In this document: one piece after another, positions 24,066-34,056 of the stretch
Numbering within the stretch: the first letter of the stretch is position 1
Layout of the letters: every line of letters starts with the position of its first letter
Assembly: GCF_901709675.1 (NCBI RefSeq)
Contig: NC_051087.1
Span: 14,194,067 to 14,258,066, forward strand
Direction: 5' to 3'
From: Syngnathus acus
Taxonomy: Eukaryota > Chordata > Actinopteri > Syngnathiformes > Syngnathidae
Length of the DNA stretch: 64,000 bases
Translations under genes and position numbers: made by a program
The notes under the pieces: generated by a model
Seen by the model: only the letters and a program-made list of their open reading frames with translations
The model's database searches: none
What the model was told of the DNA's origin: nothing

Positions 24066-25050
24066 TTTGAACACCATTACCAGGGTTAGGAGGATTACCT
24101 TTAAAGTGTATTCTGCTATAGTTAGTGGCATATTATTAAAGTAATGAAACTTGAATTCTTTATACTGCACAATTCAATTGTCTTGATACTGTAAAAACAC
24201 ATAAAACCTTACAAAATGTGTGATACTGCAGCGGCACGAATGATGAATCACGATATTGTGATTATATAGATATAGTGGTGGAACACTGGTAATATTTGCA
24301 TTGTGGACATGTTATTTATTGTGCTCTGCTCAATCTGTAGCAATTATTTGCTTACAACTACATTGCTTGCTTTGGTTGCAGTTTTTTGGAATGAGAGCCA
24401 CTCAGCCCTCAAATCTGAAGCCATGTTTGTGTGAACCTAAATGGAAAGAACAGAAAGAGGGATCTTGCTGTGTATTATCACTTCATGACTTCTACTCTGC
24501 TACACAGTATGAATGGGGTCACTTGCAGGTGAAGAGGAACATCCTCTAAAATTGCATCATTTTGCTAGGTATGCTCACAGGCGATATGGTATTTTACAGG
24601 TCAGTGCCTCTAATAAGTATCCAACTCTAAGAGACACCCACCTGCTTTCTGTGACCTTTGGCAATTGGACTTGCTATTTTCCTCCATACCTCACCATCAT
24701 GACCTATACACTACAGAACATCTTATAAAATGCGCTACTCCTAAGAGTCCTGCTGATTGATTGAGGTGATTCAAATCCTTACACCGTTTTCAAAAGCTCT
24801 TCCCTGTGATCTAATGAAACAAATATTCCCTTAAATAACAATAAGTTTCTGAGCCTCGAGCCACTATTTATCGAAATTGTGACTAACAACAAACGTGAAA
24901 GTCAGAAACATGCCTTTCTTGCTGTGGTGATCATTGATAAAGAAGCCAGGAAATAAGACACTTTGGTATCTCATATTCCTACTTTCCATCAGTGATAGGA
25001 ACAGCAATTCTCTTCACTGTACTGAATTCCTAGAATCCATCCATCTACCC
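24066..25050. other. Unassigned intronic sequence
   Basis: No gene, RNA or transposon end recognised. Confidence 0.5.
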
Positions 25051-25054
25051 AAAC

Positions 25055-25249
25055 CACCCACCCACCCATACCTCCCTCCCTACCATCCATCCATCCATCC
25101 ATCCATCCATCCATCCCCCTGCAGCAAATCCATCCATCCATCCATCCATCCATCCATCCATCCATCCATCCATCCATCCATCCATCCATCCCCCTGCAGC
25201 AACACACCTGATTCAAATGATCAGGATTGTTATCATGCTCCTTCAATTT

Positions 25250-25281
<32 letters not shown>

Positions 25282-25381
25282 ACACTTTCTCTCTCTGTCT
25301 CTGTCTCTCTCTCTCGCACTCGCACTATCTGTCTCTGTCTCTCTGTCTCTCTCTCTCGCTCTCGCACTATCTGTCTCTGTC

Positions 25382-25417
<36 letters not shown>

Positions 25418-25420
25418 AGG
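25055..25420. repeat. (CATC)n and (CT)n microsatellite cluster
   Basis: Two CATC tracts (about 25084-25115 and 25130-25190) are each followed by CCCCTGCAGCAA, showing a local duplication of repeat plus flank. An irregular CT/GTCT tract (25246-25418) follows. The 25420-26235 stretch beyond it shows nothing recognisable. Confidence 0.95.
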
Positions 25421-26236
25421 GTCAGATCTGCTTAGAGTTGCCAACATGCGTCTGAAAATAGAAGAAAAGTAGAAAAGTTTGAGCACACTACTCTTCATTG
25501 CTGCTTCCTTTACTTGTAATTTGGTGAAACTTTATGTTCATGTCGGAGATACACGGGACTGGCTCTGAACCTGCTTATCATAAAGAAGAAAGGTAGCAGA
25601 TAAAGGTACTGCCGAATCACCTAGGATGGCTCCCACTCACCTAGCAAAGCCCTTTTATTTCCCTTAAAAAAGTGATGAGTATATTTATTTATTCCCTGTG
25701 CTGCACCAAATGAATGCACACTGTCAAATGAGCGTGCAATCAAACAAAAGTGTTCAGAGCTTGCACAGACTTCTGACATTTCCTGTGTGGCTTTTACAAC
25801 TCTTCCTTCAGTAAGTCAAGAGCTAGTCTTCAAAATATTTGTGACTTATATGTTGCAGGCAAGCAACTTACTGCTGTGACAGGCAAAGGAATTTTTCTTT
25901 TTAATATTGAGTCTGCATACACAACTCGCAGTGAGCATCACATTAAGGGACTGTGGCAGATATGAATAAAAAGTTAGATCCAAAGTACTCCATTAAGATG
26001 TGGTTCAGAAAATGATAGGCTGCAGAGATTTTTAACAATCATGAATCAATCGTGTGAATGCAAAAAAAATAAATGTTTATTTTTTTGTCCTAATTACAGT
26101 TACGTATATTAAATCATTAGTATTTGGTACAAAGGCTACTCGCTTGTATAATGTATTTGAGCTGTCAAAATTAAATGATTACTCAACAACTAATCGATTA
26201 TAAAAGCAATCAACAACCATTTTCAGGAATTGAGTA

Positions 26237-26980
26237 CCGTAATTTCTTGACTATAAGCCGCTACTTTTTGCTCAAGTTTCGAACCCTGCGGCTTGTCGTC
26301 CGGTGCGACTTATCGATGGATTTTTCGTGATTTTTGTGATGACTTGATCACTTATACACTGGTAAAAGGCTGTAGAATGTTGTTGTAGCACTGCTTTGCT
26401 GGGCGGAGGGATATGTGACACGTCACTTGGGAGTTTTTTTTCATATTTTTTTTTTTACTGGTTCTTTTATCACAAACAAATTATTTAGGTTTCATTACCT
26501 GACATGTTTCGGCTATCACTTCCGCCTTGCGGAAGTGATTGCCGAAACATGTCAGGTAATCGGCTATCACTTCCGCCTTCATGAAGGCGGAAGTGATAGC
26601 CAAAACATGTCAGGTAATGAAACCTAAATAATTTGTTTGTGATAAAAGAACCAGTAAAATAATTGACAATTGAAAACAAGATGGACATAGTACAACTAGT
26701 TTTTTTCATAGTTTGGCCGGGGGTGCGACCAATACTCAGGAGCGACTTATGTGTGGAAATTATTAACAAATTATTATATCATTTCACATGTTATTTTCAC
26801 ATCAAACTACATGAGGGCGCTCTAGTCCTGTGGAATAATTTGAACTGCAACTGACGATGGGTCAGATGTAAGCCACGTAGAAGAGGAAGCGCTGCATCTT
26901 CTGCTTCCGGACTTAGTAGAGTTGTTTAAAAGTGACACAGAGGATGAAGATTTCATTGGATTTAGTGAGGGTACGAGTTG
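26237..26980 (+). mobile_element. pogo-related composite, 'ATAAGCCGC' type
   Basis: The left end CCGTAATTTCTTGACTATAAG follows TA (26235-26236). The next 200 bp match the left part of the element at 50825-52022 (TTGTGATGACTTGATCACTT, GGCTGTAGAATGTTG, GGCGGAGGGATATGTGA). It is interrupted by a 207-bp palindrome (26453-26659). A subterminal motif of the other pogo type follows (GCGACCAATACTCAGGAGCGACTTATGTG, about 26725-26755). A plus-strand acidic transposase tail, SDTEDEDFIGFSEG, lies at about 26927-26970. No right terminus was found. Confidence 0.65.
26453..26659. repeat. Compound palindrome, 207 bp
   Basis: Outer arms: TTTTACTGGTTCTTTTATC at 26453 pairs with its complement ending at 26659, the pairing running on through TTTAGGTTTCATTACCTGAC. 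Between them the core TATCACTTCCGCCTT is present three times in alternating orientation. This makes nested hairpins. Confidence 0.9.
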
Positions 26981-27550
26981 ATCTGGTGCTTAGTGTATAC
27001 ACACCCATGTTAACTGACTCAATCGGAAGCAACTTGACATCCTCACAGTAGGGCATTATGCATTTATGACATGATCAACTTTGCAGATACATAAGGAATG
27101 AGTGTTAGCACTAAAACAATGGTGTTACAATGTTATATTTATCAGCTTTGTGTATTAATAAGAGTGTGGAGAGGACAGAATTTCGCAAATGGGTGTCTGT
27201 CACGCGATGCGTGCAGGGGGAGCGGATGGAATACACAATAGTTCACGTGCGCACGCACGAACACACTTAGTTCGAAAGTTCAAGTGTGTTTGCACCACTA
27301 TGTCAGAGATAATGTCAATCTATGGATTTGGTGATCCCAGTGTAAGGACCTTTAAAATGAGACGAATAATTGGAGACAAACAACTATAGCGTCCATAAAG
27401 GTGAATTCTACTTGTGTAAATTACCAACACAAACATAACGCACGTTAGCTAGAGAGCAGGTTAACCGCAAGCATCCTTCGCTCCCATTGTTGAAAAACCA
27501 ACTGAACCTCTGCAAGCAAAAGCAACATAGGAGAGGAAAAACAACCTCTA

Positions 27551-27716
27551 TGTCACGCATCCGCATGACCCGGAAACAGCTCATCCCTCCTGCCCCTCCC
27601 GTCTTGTCAGCAGCTGTGGCTTTCTCCACACCCGTCTGTTCCCCACTACCCCTCTCCCTCCAATAAACCCTTTTTGGTCCAAGCCGCATTTGATTGCCCT
27701 ACTCCATTTCAAGACA
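27551..27716 (+). mobile_element. Short LTR-like sequence
   Basis: Starts TGTCACGCATCC and ends AAGACA, with CAATAAACCCTTTTTGGTCC (27660-27679) and a GCATTTGATTGCCC motif as in the other LTRs. Flanks CTCTA and CTCTC differ at one of five positions. At 166 bp it is much shorter than the other LTRs, so it is probably internally deleted. The regions 26981-27550 and 27717-28194 show no gene. Confidence 0.6.
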
Positions 27717-28375
27717 CTCTCTAATAGAGAGACCTTGAACAGAACAAAGACTCGCATGAGGAAGCTGTCTGCCTTGACCAAATGATCATTATAGAGAAAT
27801 CTGAATGGAATAGAATTTAACAGTTCAGGTATAAATCTTTATTTAAATAGCACTATCACAGCAGCTTTGGTGAGGAAGGCAATACGTAACTTTGAATAGA
27901 AAAATAAAAAACAAGTCAAATGCACAAAGGGCAACAGAAATCCTCTTCCTCCATTGGTTCACCCTCACATTTCAAATGGTACCATATATGTCACCAGGAG
28001 CACTATCTGTGGGGGCACAAAAGGGAGTTATACATCTCAAACAGTAAAGCTCATCCGGATGTTATCGGGGCTTACTCAATTGACTGTTTCCTTCAAACTT
28101 TCCTCCCCATGCACTCTACATATGTTTGACAAATCAGCTGCAAAATAAAATACTATGTACATTCTGCATATTCTATAATTTATATGATTCATATTTTACC
28201 AGCGTCTTTGATTAATGTCTTGGTTATGTGCGGACGAACGGCTGTAATCTCCTCTTGGGCCACACAGAATGATTTTGGCCATTTATGATTGATTTTATGA
28301 CACAATGCTTCGGGCCAGTTTAAATTTAGACGTGGGCCGCATTTGGCCCGCAGGCTGGAATTTGCTCCATATATA

Positions 28376-29104
28376 GGGTGTTTCATAAAGTACGCAGTTT
28401 TTTAATTGCGCGGGATTTTTTTCTTTGAAGATTGTCAGCACTGTTCCTATCATTTTCGTTATCTATTATCACTCCGATTAGAAGACCATTTGTCGTTTTT
28501 CCATTTTGTAGCCATGGAGCGGTTCAGTATCGAGCAACGCATTCTTATTGTGAAAACTCATTACAAAAACGGGGAGTGCTACGCAGAGACTGTCCGTAAA
28601 CTTCGCGCGATCTTTGGACGTGACAATGCCCCGACCGCAACAACAGTTTCGAGGTTGGTACAGAAATTCGAAGAATCTGGGTCAGTTGCAACCAGAAAAT
28701 CGCCCGGTCGAAACCGTAATTCCCTGAGCGTCTGATCTCACTTCGCGGCGGCGACCAAGAATGGCCTCCGAGGTCATGTGACCTCACACCTTGTGACTTC
28801 TTTTTATGGGGATATGTGAAGTCACAAGTTTACGTGAACAAACCTCAAACGATTACCGAACTGAAGATGGAAATTCAACGGGTAATCGGCGAAATCGACA
28901 GGGACGTCTGCAAAAGAGTTATCGTTAATTTCAACGATCGGATGACTGCCTGCAGAGAAAGTGGAGGTGGACATATGCTCGATATCATTTTTCATTATTA
29001 AATTGAAGTATATGTTGAATGAAATTAAATAAAAATTTTGAATTTTGCATCGATTTTGGCTGATTTATTGCATTTTTAAAAACTGCGTACTTTATGAAAC
29101 ACCC
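28376..29104 (+). mobile_element. mariner-like element, internally deleted, 729 bp
   Basis: Inverted termini GGGTGTTTCATAAAGTACGC and its complement at the other end match over about 30 bp. It is flanked by TA (28374-28375, 29105-29106), in a MITE whose uninterrupted sequence is known from other copies. It carries the two ends of a transposase gene. Confidence 0.95.
28514..29001 (+). pseudogene. mariner-like transposase, centre deleted
   Basis: Frame 28514-28735 starts MERFSIEQRILIVKTHYKNG and holds the N-terminal helix-turn-helix, up to FEESGSVATRKSPGR. A second frame, from about 28740 to 29001, resumes at RSCDLTPCDFFLWGYVKSQV, the block containing the last catalytic acidic residue, and ends at the natural stop. 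The first two catalytic Asp blocks are missing, about 200 or more residues compared with the family. The frame changes at the junction. This family is widespread in arthropods. Confidence 0.85.
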
Positions 29105-29196
29105 TATATAAGGCGCACCTGACTATAAGGCGCAATGTCGGCTTTTGAGAAAATCTGAGGTTTTTAGGTGCGCCTTATAGTCCGGAAAATACGGTA

Positions 29197-29787
29197 TATG
29201 ACAACTTACTACGAGTTCCCAGTGGTTGCTTTCGCACGCTGCTTCGACCAGGACGTCATATAGTAGCGGGTTGAACTACAAGTATTTAACCAATATAGTT
29301 AATTTAGTGTAATATATTGAACCCACTCTTACCTTCCTAAGACCGTTGGACCTCCCCTGCCAGATGGAAGTCATTTCGTATGAGTCCATCAAATGACCTT
29401 TGCTTCGAGATTCGTGGCCTTTGACTGTGGTAGCCAAGAAGGCATTTACCACCTACAGTATTAGTTATAGGACATACAAAACACATACGTAGGTCAATAC
29501 AAACTATATAATTCTGAGTGGGACCGCAATGTAACATAGTTCACTCTCAAGGAGCCTCCCAGGCCCAAGATGGTCCCGCAAGTCACCAGTAAATAATTTG
29601 TATGGGCCAATTTTGCTTCACAAAATATCAATCAAGTATTTCCCTCTCCATGTGTCATGGAATACTGAAAGGGAAGTAAATTATATTAACAGGAAGTCAT
29701 TATTCATTGTGATAAAATAAAGGTTGTACTTACAGCTCTGGAGGGGAGGTGAAGTTTTAGTTATTTTCAGCCTCTGCGCAGAGCAAA
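29197..29787. other. Unassigned intronic sequence
   Basis: No gene recognised. It might belong to the 3' side of the integrase-bearing element that follows. Confidence 0.4.
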
Positions 29788-31285
29788 CTAATGGGGATGT
29801 AGTTTGCTCTTTAGGAGAAGGTGGAGGTTGAGAAGTGCCAGGAAGGGAAGGGGGGGGGGGGGGGGGGAAGATCTAGGAACAGCAGAGGGAGATTGAGAGT
29901 GCCTGGGCCATTTGTGAGGAATTCTGGGCCCTGGTTCATTGAAGGGGAGGAGCTGGTCAATATTTATATTGAGAGCAGTCTTCCCCTTCTTTGACACCAG
30001 GGTCGCAGATTTTCCTTCCAGCATTGCACTCTCCATCTTTCCACCCTTTTTGCTGCTCATCCCTTACATTCTGCGACACGACTTAGTCCCCCTGCAATCG
30101 CTTCAACTATTTCATGATCAACCTGAATAAAATGAGAAATTACAGACAAGATTTTATTAAGAGAAAGATTAATATTCGCATTCTTAGCACTAGTTGAATG
30201 CACTCACAAGAAAGTCGTCAGGGACCTGGGAAGGGTAACGAGCCTCACTACCAAAAAGTAAATAAAATGGGGAATACTGGGTCGTCAGCTGTTTTATTTG
30301 TCCAGAGGGCAAAGTCAGCTTCTCCAAGGTGAACGTCCCATGTGTCGGGCTTGTCCGCCACACGTTTACTGAGAGCCCTGTAAGAACATGCTGCAGTAAT
30401 ACCTCCTACCTCTTGTGAAACACATGCCAGACATGTGCATTAGTGAAATACCTTTGTACGGTGCAAATTATTTTTTCTACCAGTCCATTTGTCTGTGGGT
30501 GGTAGGGAGAGCGGAAGCTTCTCTGTATTCCCAGTTGTTTACAGAGGCTATAAATGACCTGCAGAAAAAGGTGTCAGAGTCAATATATAATAAGCACATT
30601 TTCAAAGCCAACTGTATGGACACATTGGCATATCTCATTTACAAATTCTCTGCCTTGATCCGTTTAAATCCTTTTGGGTGCACCAAACTTATAAAAGGAA
30701 TCAAGCACACACTTAGTCATCTGAATAGCTTTTTTGGTCTTAAGTGGATAAGCCTCAGTCCACTTAGTGAAAAAGTCCACCATTACACAAATGTAATGGT
30801 CACCAGTTTTGGTGGGCTTCAGCTTTCCTATGAGGTCCATTCCCACCAACTCAAACAGCTCTGTGACCTACAACAACAGTGTGCTATTGGTGACACTAAT
30901 ATAATGTTCCCATAAAAGCATATTTTTGTGATAAATTTTATTGCAACGCACTTACGGGAATGTACGTTTTCTTATCCTTAGCAGAATCTGGCATTCAGAA
31001 CATTCCGAAATCGATAGATGGAGGTCAATCTTTAGTTGACTGACTAATCATTTAGAAAAATGCAGTAACTTACCCATTTGCGAATATATTTCTGCACTCC
31101 AGGTCAATAAAAGTGCTAAATGATGGCACCATGGGTCTTTCCAACACCACAGTGACCCCCATGAGCGCTTACATGCAAGACATTAAAAACAGAGCTGGCC
31201 TCAGCATGTGTTTTGACAATCTTGGCCAAGTGTGCGTGGCCCTTGTGGCGTCTGCATATACGTATAATGCAGCTGCCCATCTGTA
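29788..31285 (-). pseudogene. Integrase gene with introns (Ginger/GIN1-like or Ty3-derived), decayed
   Basis: Read on the minus strand in order: an H2C2 zinc-binding domain (about 31190-31080, FNVLHVSAHGGHCGVGKTH); a donor GGTAAGT (about 31074); an acceptor TTGTTGTAG (about 30872); the rve core (30872-30610, VGMDLIGKLKPTKTG, VDFFTKWTEAYP). The core reads RI-stop-TDQG, one stop in a conserved block. A second acceptor CTTTTTCTGCAG lies at about 30560, then LCKQLGIQRSFRSPYHPQTN to about 30440. The C-terminal GPY/F-like part, VSKKGKTALNINIDQLLPFN, lies at about 29990-29930. Introns argue for a Ginger-type DNA transposon or a GIN1-like gene rather than a retroelement. Exon edges are approximate. 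Confidence 0.75.
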
Positions 31286-31740
31286 TGGTAAAGACAGATG
31301 GTATAGTTGAATGACAATTTAGATGATTTACTCATTTTAAATGCGTATAATAAACTTGAATAGCACAAGTAAATTCAGTAAAAAAATGTGAAATGCTTAC
31401 CCTTCAAGATGCAATTTTGAGCTCTTCTTTTAATGGTTGCCTGTTGCACCTTCCTTGAGTCACCTGACAATGTTTTATGAATGAGAAAGTTTTCCAATTC
31501 ATGTACGACCTTCCCATCCATCTCTGTCCGTGTCCGTGTATCCGTAAATCTAAAAATTCATTTGTCCGTGTATCCGTGTATCTATGTAGCTGTTTGTTCG
31601 TTTGTCTCTGTATGTCTCTGTCTCGCCTAAACCGACTGCGATGTTGAATGATTTTTGTAGCCTTTTCATAGACTATTAGTGCACAGGTGTGAACAATACA
31701 TGGAGCCCCATCCCCAATTTACCCCACCTTGACAGACACC
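31286..31740. other. Unassigned; may hold the 5' part of the integrase gene
   Basis: A TCCGTGTA-type short repeat is seen at about 31520-31590. No exon could be supported. Confidence 0.4.
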
Positions 31741-31742
31741 TA

Positions 31743-32134
31743 CCGTATTTTCCGGACTATAAGGCGCACTTAAAAACCTCAAATTTTCCCAAACGACTTA
31801 TAGTCTTATATATGGACCAAATTCCTAGATTTAAACTGGCCCGAAGCATTGTGTCATGAAATCAATCATAAGTGGCCCGCTGAAGACCATGAATCATGAA
31901 TAAAAAAGACTATGGATCATTATTTTGTGATTATAAAGTAATTTGTTGCGTCTGATGTTGAAATGAAAAAGATAAAATGGAGAATGATTTGATTTGGATT
32001 AAAAATCTGACATGATGCATTAATGGTGCGCCTTATAGTCTGGTGCGCCTTATATAAGGACACAGTTTTAAAATGGGTTATTCATTGAAGGTGCGCCTTA
32101 TCGTCCGGTGCGCCTTATAGTCCGGAAAATACGG
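31743..32134 (-). mobile_element. 392-bp MITE, 'ATAAGGCGCAC' type
   Basis: TA-flanked (31741-31742, 32135-32136), with CCGTATTTTCCGGACTATAAG and its complement at the ends. It is the inverted counterpart of 7534-7943, sharing GGCCCGAAGCATTGTGTCATG and the interior AAATCTGACATGATGCATTA. Confidence 0.93.
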
Positions 32135-32136
32135 TA

Positions 32137-33015
32137 GTAACAAGTTCGTTAACTTCATTGACTAACCCCTGCATCTTGTACAGTGACGTGCCCTTGTTCC
32201 CTTTTCTGAATACCTGATGCAATGGTGCAAACAAACTTCATCATTCAAACTAAGGCTGAATCAAGTCTGAATATTTGGTCCGCTTCAAACGGACCAGGGT
32301 TAGATTGGAACGCTGGTCCGGTCATTCTGTGCAGATGTGAATGCACTCAAACGAATCCCGGTGCGGGTTAAAGAAACAGACTGAGACCCACTTTTTCAAA
32401 CGGTTTCAAATTAACTCTGGTGCAGTTCGCTTCAGGTGTGAATACAAACAGCGAAGATCCGAACCAACAGCACAAATATGCATAGCAGGAACGCAGTGCG
32501 TAGGACTCACATGTTTTCCTCTATTTCCGGGTCTGTGCTCTGTGTGCCGCCCTGGTCATTGCTGTCCAATGTGAGCACAGATCGTCACAAGCGTGGATGT
32601 GTATACTTTACTTGCAAAATGTAGTCTGAATAGGAACCGCACCAAACGAAAAAAAATAAGTTCGCTTTTGGTCTGGACCACACAAGCGGACTAAAGGACT
32701 TTTCTGGTCTGAATAAACCCTAAGTGTGTGTGGGGTAGGGTTGCCACCTGTTTCTGACAAAAATCCAGTCAAGTTTGACCATTAAATTGACATTTTTGTT
32801 TGTAAGCAATGGCGCCCTTCACACATCTAACCTAAGATAAAAATCACCCTTCTACGCTGCAATTGTATAGCTCTAATTAGTATAAATGACACTTACTAGT
32901 TATTTGTTTAGTTGATTGTTTAATTTAATAGCAGGTCTTTATTTTTGTTTATTTTCAGTTTTTTTGTTGTGGGCACAGGGGACCAGTATTGGGGGGAAAG
33001 GGGGGAATAAATAAT
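32137..33015. other. Unassigned intronic sequence
   Basis: No gene or transposon end recognised. Confidence 0.5.
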
Positions 33016-33091
33016 TACCGTAATTTCCGCCCTAAAAGGCGCACCGGGTTATAAGGCGCACCTTCAATGAACGGCCCATTTTAAAACTTTG

Positions 33092-33483
33092 TGTCAGGCA
33101 ACAAAGACAGGGAACCAAGTGCAGCACGATCCTTTAATGGTCGAAGGTCAGGCAAGTAGTCAGGACAGGCGGCGATCTGGAGCGTGGTCGAAGGTCAGGC
33201 AAGTAGTCAGGACAGGCGGCGATCTGGAGCGTGGTCGAAGGTCAGGCAAGTAGTCAGGACAGGCGGCGATCTGGAGCGTGGTCGAAGGTCAAGGAAGCTG
33301 TTGGCTACAAAGTTTGGTCCGGGGACAAAAAGGCAGCAGTATCACGTGCAGGGTAATCAGACGAACTGACAACTACTGGCAGAACACAGAGAGGTTAAAT
33401 AGGGAACCTAACGAGCTGTAGCAGGTGCTGGCAATTCCATGAGTCGGGCTAGGCTGGAAGTCAGGTGACGTGGGGACGTGACA
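33092..33483 (-). repeat. 3' LTR (relative to transcription)
   Basis: TGTCAGG...GTGACA. It contains three perfect 47-bp direct repeats from 33139 (GGTCGAAGGTCAGGCAAGTA...), plus ten bases of a fourth. On the minus strand a TATTTAA box, an inferred start near 33370 and an ATTAAA signal (33133-33138) bracket these repeats, so they lie in the transcribed R part. A C-rich tract immediately inside (33485-33496) is the polypurine tract side. Confidence 0.93.
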
Positions 33484-33741
33484 GAACCCCCCCCCCAAGG
33501 GACGGCCCCCGACGTCCCAAAAGCAGAACCCCAAGACGGAGCATGAGACCGGGCGGGAGGGGGGGAACCCAAGACGTGCGGCAGTCAATATTCCGAATCA
33601 GAACACGTCGACCAAGCCCCGTCATCAGGCGGCACTCCCGCCCAGTCCACCTTCCCAGCCGCGGCGTCGGGAGACGCCGACCAGGGGGCCGGCGTGGGAA
33701 CCGGACGGGTCCCTACCGGACGACTCCGAGCAGGAAGCCGG

Positions 33742-34056
33742 TCAGACCCCAATACCCCGCCCACCGGAGCAGAACCCGGCTGCGGACGTCGCAACGGCAG
33801 CGGAGTAAGGGCCCGGGCCATCCGCTGCGGCCGACGGCGAGACCGGACCCGCGGCGGCTGCCCACGGATTGGAGAAGCGGAGGGCCGAGAGGCAAGGGCG
33901 CGGGCTGGAGTCGAGTAGCGGTCCTGGGACAGGGACTCGCGACAGGTAGTGGGGGGCAAAAAAAACCGACCCCACACGGATCCTTGCTTGGCGGGTGTCC
34001 TTGGGTCTCGTCGGGCAAGAGACCACCCAGTGACCCTCACCCCCGCAGTACAGGCA
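33742..34056 (-). pseudogene. Gag nucleocapsid part: CCHC zinc knuckle, then GC-rich frame
   Basis: The minus strand at 34056-34015 reads CLYCGGEGHWVVSC, a C-X2-C-X4-H-X4-C nucleic-acid-binding knuckle. It is not in the frame of the upstream gag gene. The frame moves near the seven-A run at 34209-34215. Downstream of the knuckle the frame stays open to 33742 but is low in complexity and has no protease or RT motif. Confidence 0.85.

Larger units (their letters stand above)
28195..29194. mobile_element. 'GGCGCAC' MITE interrupted by a mariner element
   Basis: The right end GGTGCGCCTTATAGTCCGGAAAATACGG is followed by TA (29195-29196). The interior TGACACAATGCTTCGGGCCAG matches the intact MITE at 7534-7943. 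The left terminus is degraded, so the start is approximate. The mariner at 28376-29104 sits in TCCATATATAAGG. Confidence 0.75.

Noticed and set aside
24301-24728. Possible additional host exon with an acceptor-like GGTTGCAG at 24380
   Set aside because: No matching donor, no phase consistent with the SorCS exon and no recognisable peptide.
33184-33369. Identical 61-codon open frames at 33184-33369 and 35289-35474
   Set aside because: They lie in the two copies of the LTR on the non-coding strand, and are due to the 47-bp repeats.
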